Below are positions 44,699 to 54,748 of a stretch of DNA of 64,000 nucleotides, one piece after another; position 1 is the stretch's first letter; the number at the start of each line of letters is the position of its first letter. This stretch comes from Methylomagnum ishizawai (GTDB lineage: Bacteria; Pseudomonadota; Gammaproteobacteria; Methylococcales; Methylococcaceae), in the NCBI RefSeq assembly GCF_019670005.1, contig NZ_AP019783.1, positions 578,501 to 642,500 on the forward strand. Reading direction: 5' to 3'. The position numbers and the translations under genes were made by a program. The notes under the pieces were generated by a model. It made no database searches. It was not told the origin of the DNA and saw nothing but the letters and a program-made list of their open reading frames with translations.

Positions 44699-45764
44699 GT
44701 CCCGCACCTTGGTAGGGAATGACGATGCGCACTTGATACCGGCCATCGGCTTGGCTGGTATACAAACGGGCGCGGTTGGGGAAACAGCTTTCCAAACGGG
44801 CCTGTAGGTTCTCCAGGGCCACGCCGTTGCCGGGCCGGGAGCGGCGGACCACCTCTTCCGGCAAGCTGTTGAGGATGCTCAGCACCAAGCTGCCACGGGC
44901 CAAACGGCCCTGGATTTCGATTTTGCCGCCATTCAGGGCGGGTTCGATACCGTAGCGGATGGCGTTCTCGACCAAGGGTTGCAGGCTCAGGGGCGGCAGC
45001 AAGGCGTCGCCCGGCGCCTGCCGCATATCCCAGGCGACCTTGAGCCTCGGTCCCAGCCGGTATTGTTCTATCCCTAGATACTGGCGGGTCAGGGCGATTT
45101 CCTCCGACAGCGGCACCAGCTTGCCGGTTTTCTTGAGGATGGCCCGGAACACCTCGGCCAAATCCAACAGCAATTCCTCGGCGGTGGCCGGTTCCTTGCG
45201 GATCAGGCTGGCGATGGTATTGAGGCTGTTGAACAAAAAATGCGGCTGGACCCGCGCTTGCAGGGCGTCGAGCCGGGCGATGGATTCGGCCCGGATTTGC
45301 GAGCGCCAGCGCGATTGCACATATTGGTGGCGCAACCAAGCCAGGGTGACCAGGGCGCTGATGGCGAGGATGCGCCCATAGAACGCCCAGGGTTCCAGCC
45401 CGGTGCCCTCGGGATAGCCGATCCGCGCCAGCCCGGCCTGGGCCACGCCGCCGACCGCCAGCGTCACCAGCAATACCGTGGCGAAGGCCGCGGCCCCCGC
45501 CCGGAACGCCCGCCACGCCCCCAGCCAGCGCCGCATCGCGCACAACAAGGCCGCGCTCAGCCAGGCGATCCAGGCGATGAACAAACCGCGCAGCCCCACC
45601 TCGGTGAGGAAATCGTAGCGCGGCGAAAAATCGGCCAGGGCCAGCACGAAGGCCAGCAACAAACTGCCCAGGATCAGCATGAAGGCCGTGGTCAGGGAAC
45701 AGAAATCGGGCAGGAACGCTTCGGGGGTTTTCATCTCCGCCGCCTTGGGCCTCGGGGTGGACAC
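44679..45764 (-). CDS. LytS/AlgZ-type sensor histidine kinase
   Basis: A 361-residue inner-membrane kinase. Four or five transmembrane helices lie at residues about 22-145, including FMLILGSLLLAFVLALADFS. The His_kinase domain has QPHFLFNSLNTIASLI (phospho-His about 184) and the HATPase LQPLVENAIRYGIEP with GNGVALENLQARL. No periplasmic sensor domain of size. Overlaps the response regulator gene by 20 bases. ATG at 45764 or a second Met ten codons later could be the start. Confidence 0.92.
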   Translation of the reverse strand: MSTPRPKAAEMKTPEAFLPDFCSLTTAFMLILGSLLLAFVLALADFSPRYDFLTEVGLRGLFIAWIAWLSAALLCAMRRWLGAWRAFRAGAAAFATVLLVTLAVGGVAQAGLARIGYPEGTGLEPWAFYGRILAISALVTLAWLRHQYVQSRWRSQIRAESIARLDALQARVQPHFLFNSLNTIASLIRKEPATAEELLLDLAEVFRAILKKTGKLVPLSEEIALTRQYLGIEQYRLGPRLKVAWDMRQAPGDALLPPLSLQPLVENAIRYGIEPALNGGKIEIQGRLARGSLVLSILNSLPEEVVRRSRPGNGVALENLQARLESCFPNRARLYTSQADGRYQVRIVIPYQGAGHENPPR

Positions 45765-45837
45765 AGACAGCGGGAGGCTCCAACAAATATGGGCCGGCTG
45801 TCAATCAATATGAACGGTCCCGTTCCGGGACACAGCC

Positions 45838-46497
45838 TCAACCGGGGGCGCGCAGGCGCCATGCGGTCTCGCCCAGGGCGGTCAAGCCCCGCGCCCGGAG
45901 CGCCGGACTATCGGCCAGGGCATCGAGGACTTCGAGCGCGTCGATGGCGCGGCGCGGACCGTACAGGCGTTCGACCTGCGCCGCCGGGGTGGAGAATGGC
46001 GGTCCCTGCATTTCCCCGGCGGGATAGTCCAAGGCGATCAGCAGGATGGGCGCGGCCGCCGGGACCAGGGCCAGTAGATGCTCGGCGTAGGCGGGCTGGC
46101 GCTCGGGCGGCAGGGCGATCAGCGAGGCGCGGTCGTACACCGCGCCGATGGCGGGCAGGTCGGCGGGGGTGAGCGCGAACAAATCGCCCTGGTACAAAGT
46201 GATGCCCCCGGCCTCGAACACCCGCAGCGGGCCGCGCTCGGCGACGCGGGGTTCCAGGCCGTTCTCGGCGAAGAACTGCCCGACCGCCAGGGCGCTGAGT
46301 TCCACCCCCACCACGGGATGGCCCAAGCGCCGCAGATACACGAGGTCCAGGCTCTTGCCGCACAGGGGCACGAACACGGCACACCCCGCCGGGGCGTCCA
46401 GGGCGGACCAATGGCGTTCCAACAAGGGGTTGACGCCGTCGAGATGGAAGCCGATTTCCTGGTTTTGCCAGCGGTCTAGCCAGAATTGTGGGTCCAT
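45838..46497 (-). CDS. tpm: Thiopurine S-methyltransferase
   Basis: A 219-residue SAM-dependent methyltransferase of the bacterial TPMT family, linked in other bacteria to selenium/tellurium methylation and detoxification. Signatures: FWLDRWQNQEIGFHLDGVNP, VFVPLCGKSLDLVYL, VVGVELSALAVGQFF and VYDRASLIALPPERQPAYAEH. Length as in the family. I start at MDPQFWL, where homologues begin. Divergent from the giant hybrid kinase. Confidence 0.93.
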   Translation of the reverse strand: MDPQFWLDRWQNQEIGFHLDGVNPLLERHWSALDAPAGCAVFVPLCGKSLDLVYLRRLGHPVVGVELSALAVGQFFAENGLEPRVAERGPLRVFEAGGITLYQGDLFALTPADLPAIGAVYDRASLIALPPERQPAYAEHLLALVPAAAPILLIALDYPAGEMQGPPFSTPAAQVERLYGPRRAIDALEVLDALADSPALRARGLTALGETAWRLRAPG

Positions 46498-46764
46498 GGG
46501 GTTGATCTCCAAAGTTCGGGGGACGGACGGGGCGTATCGGCAGCAAGTTTCAGCTTACTGTGCCGAGCAATAATACAAAACCCCCGTGGGAACTGTTTCA
46601 TATTCAAAACTTCCAAAACCAGTGCCGCGCTTCGATCCGAGGAATATCAAAAGCCAAATCCGCTTAAACCGCTAATATATATAAAACCGACCCCTTTGGT
46701 TATAAGCTCGCGGCTACCGGCCCAGGCCGATGGCCGTTCCGCCGCGCAGGTCCACCCGCTTCCC

Positions 46765-49700
46765 ATGCCAATAGCCCGCTCACCCGCCATGCCACCCCCA
46801 CCCCATCCCCCAACCTTGGAGACTTGCCGCCCGACCCTGGGCATCGCCCTGGTCATCGCGCTGGCCTTCGCCGTCTTCGCCCTGCTGAGCCACACCTGGG
46901 TTTCCCGGCTCGGCCAGGATTGGTACGACTATCACCACAACGCCCTGCGCGCCGCCCGGCAGTTGGAGAAAATCCGCACCGCCTGGGATTACGGGGGGTT
47001 CGTCCACCACTTCAAGGAGTGGATCCTCCACCGCGATCCCGGCGATTACGACCGGGCCGGGGCCGCCTTGCAAGCGCTCTACGCCGCCATCGACGGCTAC
47101 GACCGGCTCAAGCCCGATGCGGAGGAACGCGCCGACCTGGACCAACTCCGCATCGGCGTGGACCAGTACGCCGCCCGCCACCGCCGCTCGGGCCTGCCGG
47201 AAAACCGCGGACTCCCGCCGCCCGAACTCGCCCAGCGGGTGGGCGTGCCGGACCGGGACCCGCTCGGCGCGGCCATCGCCCGGCTCCAAACCCACATGGA
47301 CGACCAAGCCACCCGCCAGGATGCCAAGCTGGCCCACAGCCTGGACCGCCTGGGCACCTTGATCGCGGCGGGACTCGGCTTCCTGCCCGCCTTCCTCCTG
47401 GGGGGCTTCTCGCTGGCGCGGTCCCAGCAACGCTCGGCGCAACTGGCCGAGAACCTGCGGAATTCCGCCCAGCGCCTCGCCGAGAGCGCGCGCACCTTCC
47501 GCCACCTGGCCCAATTCTCCCCGGTCGGCATTTTCCGTTGCGATGCCGGAGGGGATTGCGTCTATGTCAACGAGCGGCTGGCGCAGATGACGGGCCGGGC
47601 CGGCGACACCCCGCCCGCGGGGCTGGATTGGCTGGGCGACCCCCACCCCGAGGACTGCGGGCGGGTGCTGGCGAATTGGGCCGGGGCGTTGGCGGCGGAC
47701 GGCGAGTTCCGGGAGGAATACCGCTTGCTGCGGGCCGATGGCGGCATCGCCTGGGTCATCGCCGAGGCCCGCCCCGAGCGCGACGACACCGGCGCGGTGG
47801 CCGGCTATATCGGCACCTGCACCGAAATCACCGAATCCCGCCACATGCAAATCTGGCACGAACATTTCTTCGCGCTATCGCCCGATCTCCTTTGCATCGC
47901 CGGCCTGGACGGCTATTTCCGCGAACTCAGCGCCTCCTGGAACAGCACCCTGGGCTGGACGGCGGAGGACCTCCGCGCCCGGCCCTGGCTGGACTTCGTC
48001 CACCCGGACGACCGCGCCGCCTCCGAGAACGCCCGGCTGCGCCTGGTGAAAGGGCGACGGGTACACGCCTTCGAGAACCGCTACCGCACCCGCGAGGGCG
48101 GCTACCGCTGGCTCAGCTGGCATTCGCTGCCGCTGCCTGAAGAAGGCATCTGCTACGCCGTGGCCCGCGATATCACCGAGCAAAAGCGGGCGGAGGACGA
48201 TATCCGCCGCCTCAACGAGAACCTGGAACGGCGCGTGGTGAAACGCACCGCCGAACTGGCGGCGGTCAACGCCGCCCTGCGCGTCAGCGAGGCCCGCTTG
48301 CAGGCCATCCTCGACAACACCCGCACCGTGGTCTTCCTCAAGGATTTGAATGGGCGCTACCTGCTCGCCAACCGGCGCTACCTGAAGCTGTTCCAACTGG
48401 CCCCGGACCAAGTGCTGGGCAAAACCGACCAAGATTTGTTCCCCACGGCCACCACCGCCCATGTCCAGGCCAACGACCTGGCGGTGGCGCGGAACGGGGT
48501 GCCGATGGAATTCGAGGAGACCGTGCCCACCCCGGACGGCGTGCCGCGCATCTACATCAGCATCAAATTCCCCTTGCGGGACGAGCAAGGCCAAATCTAC
48601 GCCGTGGGTGGCCTCGCCACCGATATCACCGAGCGCAAAATGGCCGAGGCGGCGCTCCAGGCCAGCGAGGCACGGTTGCGGCTGTTCCTCGAACACGCGC
48701 CCGCTTCCATCGCCATGTTCGACCGCAAGATGCGCTATCTGGCGACCAGCCGCCGCTGGATGACCGACTACGGCCTGGGCGACCGCGATATTACCGGACT
48801 CTCCTACTACGAGGTCTTCCCCGACATCCCCGAGCGCTGGAAGGATATCCACCGCCGCGGCCTGGCGGGCGAGGTGCTGCGTTCGGAGGAGGACCGCTTC
48901 GAGCGTTGGAACGGGGAGGTGCTGTGGTTGCGCTGGGAAATCCAGCCCTGGTACGACGGCGGCGACACCCCGGCCGGCCTCGTGGTTTCCAGCGAGGATA
49001 TCAGCGGGCGCAAACGCGCCGAGCGCGAACTGCGCCTGAGCGAGGAACGGCTGAAACTCGGCATGGAAGTGGCGGGCGTGGCGCTGGCCGAGATCGACTA
49101 CGCCACCGGCCTGTGCCATCTCTCCGCCGAGGCCGCGCACCTGTTCGGCCTGGGCCTGGAACCCACCATCCTGTCGCGTGCGGCGCTACACACGGTGTTC
49201 CATTCCGACGACCAGGCCGAACTGATGGACCATATCGCGGCCTGCCTCGATCCCGGCGGACCGGGCTGGTTCGCCATGGAACACCGGGTGGTCTGGCCCG
49301 ATGGCTCGGTGCGCTGGCTCAGGGTGCGCAAGCAGGTGTTCTTCGCGGACGAGGGCGCGGCCCGCAAGCCGGTCCGGGCCATGTTGGCGGTGCTGGACGT
49401 GACGGTGGAAAAAGCCGCCACCGCCGCCGTGGCCGCGAGCGAGGCTTTTGTGCGCGGCGTGCTGGACTCCCTGCCGCAACAGGTGGTGGTGCTGGACGAA
49501 ACCGGCGAGGTCCGCGCCGTCAACGAACCTTGGCTCGATTTCGCCAATGCCCATGGTACCCCGGAAAGCGCCGTGTCGACGGGCGTGAACTACCTCGAGG
49601 TATGCCGCCGCGCCGCCGCCGAGGGCGACGCCTACGCCCAGGAAGCCCTGGACGCCCTGCAAGACCTGCTGGCCGGGCGGCGCGAACGCTGCGTGCTGGA

Positions 49701-52038
49701 ATATCCCTGCGTCGGACCGGAGCGCGAGCAATGGTTCCTGCTGCAAGCCCGGCGGCTGCTGTATGGCCGTCCCGGACTCATCCTCAGCCATATCGACATC
49801 TCCGAGCGCAAACAGGCCGAGGAAGCGCTCCGCAACCAGGAGGAACGCATCCGCACCGTGTTCGAGCATGTGGTGGACGCCATCATCACCATCGATTCGC
49901 ATGGCCTGATCCATTCCTTCAACCCCGCCGCCGAGCGGATTTTCGGCTACCGCGCCGGGGAAGTCCTGGGCCGCAACGTCGGCCTGTTGATGCCGGAAGC
50001 ACAGGCCGACGCCCATGATGGCTATCTCAAGCGCTACCTGGACACCGGCGAGGCCCGCATCATCGGCCTGGGCCGCGAGGTGCTGGCCCGGCACCGGGAC
50101 GGCCACGAACTGCCCTGCGACCTCGCGATCAGCGAGTTCCACATGGGCGGCGAGCGCTATTTCACCGGCGTCCTGCGCGATATCACCGAGCGCAAGGCCA
50201 TGCTGGCCGCCCTGGCCCAGGCCAAGGAGGAAGCCGAGCAGGCCAACCGGGCCAAGTCGCTGTTCCTCGCCAACATGAGCCACGAAATCCGCACCCCCAT
50301 GAACGCCATCATGGGCATGACGGCGCTCTGCCTCGCGGCCAATCCCAGCGAGCAACAGCGCAACTACCTCACCAAGATCGGCAGCGCCTCCGAATCCCTG
50401 CTGCATGTCATCAACGACATCCTGGATTTCTCGAAGATCGAGGCGGGCAAGCTGGACATGGTGGAGGAACCTTTCATCCTCGCCGCCGTATTCGAGGGGC
50501 TGGCCTCGATGCTGGGGGCCAAGGCCCAGGAACGGGGCTTGGAATTGGTGTTCCACATCGCCCCCGGATTCGATCAAACCCTGGTCGGCGATGCCCACCG
50601 GCTCAACCAAGTGCTGGTCAACCTGGTGGGCAACGCCATCAAATTCTCCCGCCAGGGCCAGGTGCGGGTGGATGTGGACGAGGTGGCCCGCGGGGACGGG
50701 CGTATCACCCTGGCCTTCGCGGTGCGCGACCAGGGCATCGGCATTGCCGCCGCAACCCAGGCCCGGCTGTTCCAGCCGTTCAGCCAGGCCGACGCCTCGA
50801 CCACCCGCGGCTTCGGCGGCACCGGGCTGGGGCTGGCCATCAGCAAGCGGCTGGTGGAGATGATGGGCGGCGGGATCGAGGTCGAAAGCGCACCGCGCCG
50901 GGGCAGCCTGTTCCGCTTCACCGCCTGTTTCCTGCTGGGTGGCCCGGTCCCCGCCCGCCTCCCGCCGCCCTTGTTCGCCCAAACCCCGGAAGGCGCGGCC
51001 CTGGATCAAAGACGCGGCGCGGACATCCTGGTGGTGGAGGACGCCGAACTGAACCAGGAAGTCATGCGCGAGCTCTTGGAGCGGGCCGGTTTCAAGGTGC
51101 GGCTGGCCGTCAACGGCAAGGAAGCCTTGCGGGCCGTGGCGGAAGCGGTGCCGGATTGCGTGCTGATGGATTGCCAGATGCCGGTGATGGACGGCTTCGA
51201 GGCCACCCGGCGGCTGCGGGCGGAAGGCTACGCGGACCTGCCCATCGTCGCGCTGACCGCCAACGCCATGGCGGGCGACCGCGAGCGCTGCATCGCCGCC
51301 GGGATGAATGGCTTCGTGACCAAGCCGGTCAACCTGGCCGAACTGCTGGACACCCTGGTCCGCTGGGTGAAACCGCGCGCCGCGCCGCCGCCCGCCCAGT
51401 CTCCCGCCGCGCCGGGGGGGCCACCCCTGCCGGAGTTGCCGGGCATCGACACCGGGCGGGGCTTGGCGCGGATAGCGGGCCGCCTGGTGGTCTACGTCAA
51501 GCTGTTGCGGCGCTTCCGCGACCAGCACGGCCCGGAATTCCGCGCCGACTTCCAGGCGGCGCGGCGGCGGGGCGATTGGACGGAACTGGGCCGTTTGGCC
51601 CACACCCTCAAGGGCGCGGCCCTGACCCTGGGCATCACGGAACTGGGCGGCTGGGCGGCCCGCCTGGAGAAAGCCATCCGGGCCGGCCAGGCGGAACTGG
51701 CCGCGCAATGCCTGGACCCGTTGGAACAGAGCCTGGAAACCGCGCTGGCCGGGCTGGCCCGGCTCGAAGACTGGAAAGAGGCCGGGCCGCCCCCTCCCGC
51801 CACCACCAACCCGGCGGAATGGGCGGGGCTCTGCCGGGAATTGGAACACCTGCTGGAAGAGCATGACACGGCGGCCCTCGAAACCGTGGCCGCGCTCGAA
51901 CAAGCCATGCGCGGCAGCGGCTTCCAAACCGAGATCGCCGCCATCGCCCACTTGATCGCACGCTATGCTTTCATGGAGGCACGGGAACGGCTGACGCGCC
52001 TCATCCCCCTCCTCCCCGGTCCTGGAAACATCCTATGA
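46765..52038 (+). CDS. Giant seven-PAS hybrid histidine kinase
   Basis: A 1757-residue inner-membrane sensor. Two transmembrane helices (about 26-45 and 197-217) enclose a helical periplasmic domain of about 150 residues. Seven PAS/PAC units follow, at roughly 245-362, 362-480, 509-627, 629-753, 756-889, 892-1019 and 1022-1149, with a coiled coil at 480-508 (NLERRVVKRTAELAAVNAAL). HisKA has phospho-His1173 (NMSHEIRTPMN). HATPase is about 1275-1390 (GTGLGLAISKRL). The receiver has Asp1469 (LMDCQMPVMDGF). HPt has His1613 (LAHTLKGAAL). The complete relay sits in one chain. The start could be 46765 or 46789. ATGA overlap couples it to the HD-GYP gene, its probable output. The 267 bases upstream include an AT-rich tract at about 46645-46710. 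Confidence 0.92.
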   Translation: MPIARSPAMPPPPHPPTLETCRPTLGIALVIALAFAVFALLSHTWVSRLGQDWYDYHHNALRAARQLEKIRTAWDYGGFVHHFKEWILHRDPGDYDRAGAALQALYAAIDGYDRLKPDAEERADLDQLRIGVDQYAARHRRSGLPENRGLPPPELAQRVGVPDRDPLGAAIARLQTHMDDQATRQDAKLAHSLDRLGTLIAAGLGFLPAFLLGGFSLARSQQRSAQLAENLRNSAQRLAESARTFRHLAQFSPVGIFRCDAGGDCVYVNERLAQMTGRAGDTPPAGLDWLGDPHPEDCGRVLANWAGALAADGEFREEYRLLRADGGIAWVIAEARPERDDTGAVAGYIGTCTEITESRHMQIWHEHFFALSPDLLCIAGLDGYFRELSASWNSTLGWTAEDLRARPWLDFVHPDDRAASENARLRLVKGRRVHAFENRYRTREGGYRWLSWHSLPLPEEGICYAVARDITEQKRAEDDIRRLNENLERRVVKRTAELAAVNAALRVSEARLQAILDNTRTVVFLKDLNGRYLLANRRYLKLFQLAPDQVLGKTDQDLFPTATTAHVQANDLAVARNGVPMEFEETVPTPDGVPRIYISIKFPLRDEQGQIYAVGGLATDITERKMAEAALQASEARLRLFLEHAPASIAMFDRKMRYLATSRRWMTDYGLGDRDITGLSYYEVFPDIPERWKDIHRRGLAGEVLRSEEDRFERWNGEVLWLRWEIQPWYDGGDTPAGLVVSSEDISGRKRAERELRLSEERLKLGMEVAGVALAEIDYATGLCHLSAEAAHLFGLGLEPTILSRAALHTVFHSDDQAELMDHIAACLDPGGPGWFAMEHRVVWPDGSVRWLRVRKQVFFADEGAARKPVRAMLAVLDVTVEKAATAAVAASEAFVRGVLDSLPQQVVVLDETGEVRAVNEPWLDFANAHGTPESAVSTGVNYLEVCRRAAAEGDAYAQEALDALQDLLAGRRERCVLEYPCVGPEREQWFLLQARRLLYGRPGLILSHIDISERKQAEEALRNQEERIRTVFEHVVDAIITIDSHGLIHSFNPAAERIFGYRAGEVLGRNVGLLMPEAQADAHDGYLKRYLDTGEARIIGLGREVLARHRDGHELPCDLAISEFHMGGERYFTGVLRDITERKAMLAALAQAKEEAEQANRAKSLFLANMSHEIRTPMNAIMGMTALCLAANPSEQQRNYLTKIGSASESLLHVINDILDFSKIEAGKLDMVEEPFILAAVFEGLASMLGAKAQERGLELVFHIAPGFDQTLVGDAHRLNQVLVNLVGNAIKFSRQGQVRVDVDEVARGDGRITLAFAVRDQGIGIAAATQARLFQPFSQADASTTRGFGGTGLGLAISKRLVEMMGGGIEVESAPRRGSLFRFTACFLLGGPVPARLPPPLFAQTPEGAALDQRRGADILVVEDAELNQEVMRELLERAGFKVRLAVNGKEALRAVAEAVPDCVLMDCQMPVMDGFEATRRLRAEGYADLPIVALTANAMAGDRERCIAAGMNGFVTKPVNLAELLDTLVRWVKPRAAPPPAQSPAAPGGPPLPELPGIDTGRGLARIAGRLVVYVKLLRRFRDQHGPEFRADFQAARRRGDWTELGRLAHTLKGAALTLGITELGGWAARLEKAIRAGQAELAAQCLDPLEQSLETALAGLARLEDWKEAGPPPPATTNPAEWAGLCRELEHLLEEHDTAALETVAALEQAMRGSGFQTEIAAIAHLIARYAFMEARERLTRLIPLLPGPGNIL

Positions 52039-53069
52039 ACAAGCCCTCCCTGGAAACCTTGCTCTTGGTGGACGATTCCCCGCAAATCATCGATGTGCTG
52101 GGAGAAATCCTGCGCCCCCGCTACCGGGTCAAATTCGCCACCAACGGGCCCGACGCCCTCGCCCTGGCCCGGAAAGCCCCGCCCAGCCTGATCCTCCTCG
52201 ACGTGATGATGCAAGGCATCGGCGGCCACGAAGTCTGCCGCCGCCTCAAGGCCGACCCGCGCACCCGCGACGTGCCGGTGATCTTCATCACCGCCAGCGA
52301 CGCCGCCGCCGACGAACAACTGGGCCTGGAGCTGGGCGCGGTGGACTACCTGCACAAGCCGCTCAATCCGCCCTTGGTGCTACAGCGGGTCCGCATCCAC
52401 CTGGACCTACACAACCAAAACCTGGCGCTGGAAGCCAAGGTGCGCGAGCGGACCCGGCAGCTAGAGGAAACCCGCATCGAGATCGTGCGCCGCCTGAGCA
52501 TGGCCGGCGAATACCGCGACAACGAAACCGGGATGCACATCGTCCGTATGAGCCATACCGCGCGGCTGTTGGCCCTGGCGGCGGGCGTGCCGGAACGGCA
52601 GGCCGAGGTGCTATACCAAGCCGCGCCGATGCACGATATCGGCAAGATCGGCATTCCCGACCGCATCCTGCTCAAGCCGGGCAAGCTCGACCCGGACGAA
52701 TGGGAAATCATGAAACGCCACACCCTGATCGGGGCCGAGATCATCGGCCAGCACGATTCGCCGCTGCTGCGCACCGCCCGGCTGGTGGCCCTCACCCACC
52801 ACGAGAAATGGGATGGCTCGGGCTATCCGCACGGGCTGGCCGGGGAAGATATCCCGCTGGAAGGCCGCATCGTGGCCCTGGCCGATGTCTACGACGCCCT
52901 GACCAGCCAACGTCCCTACAAGCAGGCCTGGCCGACCGCCGAGGCGTTCGCCTTCCTCCAAGAGCAGGCGGGGCGGCATTTCGATCCCAAGCTGACCGGC
53001 TTGTTCCTGGGGCTGGAAGCGGACATCATGCGCATCAGCGCCACCTACCAAGAAACCTCCGGCCCGTAG
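52035..53069 (+). CDS. HD-GYP response regulator (c-di-GMP phosphodiesterase)
   Basis: A 344-residue cytosolic protein. REC domain (1-125) with LLVDDSPQIIDVLG and acceptor LILLDVMMQG (about Asp57). A coiled linker (VRERTRQLEETRIEIVRRL) leads to an HD-GYP domain with HDIGKIG (His199) and HHEKWDGSGYPHGL. All key metal ligands appear present, so it should hydrolyse c-di-GMP to GMP. The start overlaps the kinase stop (ATGA), so the kinase HPt is the likely phospho-donor. Confidence 0.93.
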   Translation: MNKPSLETLLLVDDSPQIIDVLGEILRPRYRVKFATNGPDALALARKAPPSLILLDVMMQGIGGHEVCRRLKADPRTRDVPVIFITASDAAADEQLGLELGAVDYLHKPLNPPLVLQRVRIHLDLHNQNLALEAKVRERTRQLEETRIEIVRRLSMAGEYRDNETGMHIVRMSHTARLLALAAGVPERQAEVLYQAAPMHDIGKIGIPDRILLKPGKLDPDEWEIMKRHTLIGAEIIGQHDSPLLRTARLVALTHHEKWDGSGYPHGLAGEDIPLEGRIVALADVYDALTSQRPYKQAWPTAEAFAFLQEQAGRHFDPKLTGLFLGLEADIMRISATYQETSGP

Positions 53070-53120
53070 CACCGGACCCTGGCGCCCCCCTCCCAACAGC
53101 GCCCCAAGGATTCCCGCCCG

Positions 53121-54455
53121 ATGTCAGCCTCCTCCTTCCCGCTCGTACTGCCCAAGGTCCAAGACACGGCGCTGGAAACCACCAAATACCAAAACCTGCT
53201 CCGCGCCCTCCGCAACCGGCGGTTGAACGCGGCCCGGCTCGACCATACACCGCTGGATATCACGGTCGATATGTGTACCGCCTGCCATTTGCGCTGTCCT
53301 TATTGCGCGACCGGCAGCGGGGTCCTGGACCGCAGGGCGCAGGTCTTGGACCTCGAAGAACACCGCCGCATCCTGGATTTCTGCGGCGAACAGCTTTTCA
53401 CCATCTGGTATTTCAGCAATGGCGAACCCTTGCTGAACAAACGCCTGCACCGAATCGTGGCCGACGCCAAGCGCTACGGTATCTTCACGGTGATTTCCAC
53501 CTCGCTGAGCGTGCCCCTATCCGATACCCGGATCGACGAAATCCTCTATTCCGGGCTGGATTTGATTTCCTGTTCCATCGACGGACCCGATGCCGCGACC
53601 TATAACCGCTACCGCATCGGCGGCGATTTCAATCTAGTGCAGCGCAACCTGGAACGGCTTATCGCCCGCAAGCGCGAACTGGGTTTGCAATACCCCTTGA
53701 TCGAATGGCGCTATCTGGTATTCCGGCACAACCAAGACCTGCAAGCGGAAACCCGGCGCATGGCCCATAGCAAGGGCGTCGATATCCTGGAATTATTCCA
53801 AGGCTCCGCCCCCGCCCAAGCTCCCGAGGGCGCGGTCGCGGCCATGACCGGCGCGCTGCTCAGTCCGGCCATTTCCGGCCCGGCGGTCGAGGCGGGATTG
53901 CGGCGGCGCGATACCCTATTACGGCGGCATCTCCCGGAGTTATCGATCAATCCGGGCGAGCCGGGACCGGGCTTATTGGGCCGGAAATGCGATTGGCTGT
54001 ATTTCGGCTCGATGTTCTATCCCGACGGCAGCGTCGGGCCGTGTTGCGTCTTGGGGAATTCCGACACCGATTTTGGCCAGCGCGGCCCCGGCCTGGATTA
54101 TCGGGCGCTCTGGAACAACCCCAAATACCTGGACGCCCGCGCCAGTTTCCCCACGCCGCCCAAACCCTCCCACTCGATCTGCGCCCATTGCCCCGCCCCG
54201 CAGGTACAGGATTGGTTTTTCCGGCAATCGCTGCGGGCTTATCTCCTCAACGCGCCGGAATGGTTCATCCAAGCCGTGCTGGCCGAGCCCGAACAATTAT
54301 TCTATCCGGTGGATTTATATATGATGCCGGATGAATTCATGGCCTTGAAACGCTATCAGCAAGCCAAGCCATCGGTTCGACAAGCGGGTGAGCCGGGCCT
54401 AGATTGCCCGCTCTCTGAAAGAGATTCCCAGCCACAACCCAGCGAGGGAGAATAA
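53121..54455 (+). CDS. Radical SAM / SPASM-like protein
   Basis: A 444-residue enzyme. The [4Fe-4S]-SAM motif CxxxCxxC is CHLRCPYC (Cys55, Cys59, Cys62), with an extra Cys52. The barrel contains WYFSNGEPLLNKRL (GGE-like motif) and ISCSIDGPDAATYNRYR. Further cysteines near residues 289, 306-307 (GPCCVLGNS) and 353-356 (ICAHCP) look like a SPASM-type auxiliary cluster domain. Such enzymes modify peptides or proteins, but no precursor peptide is obvious nearby. Its TAA stop overlaps the RelE-like ATG by one base. It follows the HD-GYP gene by 51 bases on the same strand. Confidence 0.9.
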   Translation: MSASSFPLVLPKVQDTALETTKYQNLLRALRNRRLNAARLDHTPLDITVDMCTACHLRCPYCATGSGVLDRRAQVLDLEEHRRILDFCGEQLFTIWYFSNGEPLLNKRLHRIVADAKRYGIFTVISTSLSVPLSDTRIDEILYSGLDLISCSIDGPDAATYNRYRIGGDFNLVQRNLERLIARKRELGLQYPLIEWRYLVFRHNQDLQAETRRMAHSKGVDILELFQGSAPAQAPEGAVAAMTGALLSPAISGPAVEAGLRRRDTLLRRHLPELSINPGEPGPGLLGRKCDWLYFGSMFYPDGSVGPCCVLGNSDTDFGQRGPGLDYRALWNNPKYLDARASFPTPPKPSHSICAHCPAPQVQDWFFRQSLRAYLLNAPEWFIQAVLAEPEQLFYPVDLYMMPDEFMALKRYQQAKPSVRQAGEPGLDCPLSERDSQPQPSEGE

Positions 54456-54748
54456 TGCAATTGGTATTAGAACGCCGGGCGGAAATCGCATTGCGGTCAT
54501 TAAGCCCCACCGAGCAGAAGCAGCTTTCCCGTGCCATGGATGAAATCAGGGCGACCGATCCACAGGAGTTTTATAGAAGCCCTAAAGTGCATAGATTTAT
54601 CGCGGCTTCCGGCGATGCGCTTTATTCATACAAAGGCAATCGCGGCCTAAGGCTGATACTCAGTGTAAATGCCGATACCTGCACAGTCGAGGAAGTGGCG
54701 CACCATGATCGAATCATGCCGCTTTTGAAGCAGCCCAGGCCACAATGA
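54455..54748 (+). CDS. RelE/ParE-like toxin-fold protein
   Basis: A 97-residue protein with the RelE/ParE pattern: a first strand MQLVLERRAEIALRSL, helices LSPTEQKQLSRAMDEIR, then strands ALYSYKGNRGLRLILSVNADT and a closing VEEVAHHDRI. RelE-type proteins cleave ribosome-bound mRNA and ParE-type proteins poison gyrase. Catalytic residues cannot be assigned with certainty. No antitoxin with a DNA-binding fold is adjacent. The start overlaps the radical SAM stop (TAATG), and the stop overlaps the Shedu-like start (ATGA). GC content is visibly lower than in the surrounding genes. Confidence 0.72.
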   Translation: MQLVLERRAEIALRSLSPTEQKQLSRAMDEIRATDPQEFYRSPKVHRFIAASGDALYSYKGNRGLRLILSVNADTCTVEEVAHHDRIMPLLKQPRPQ

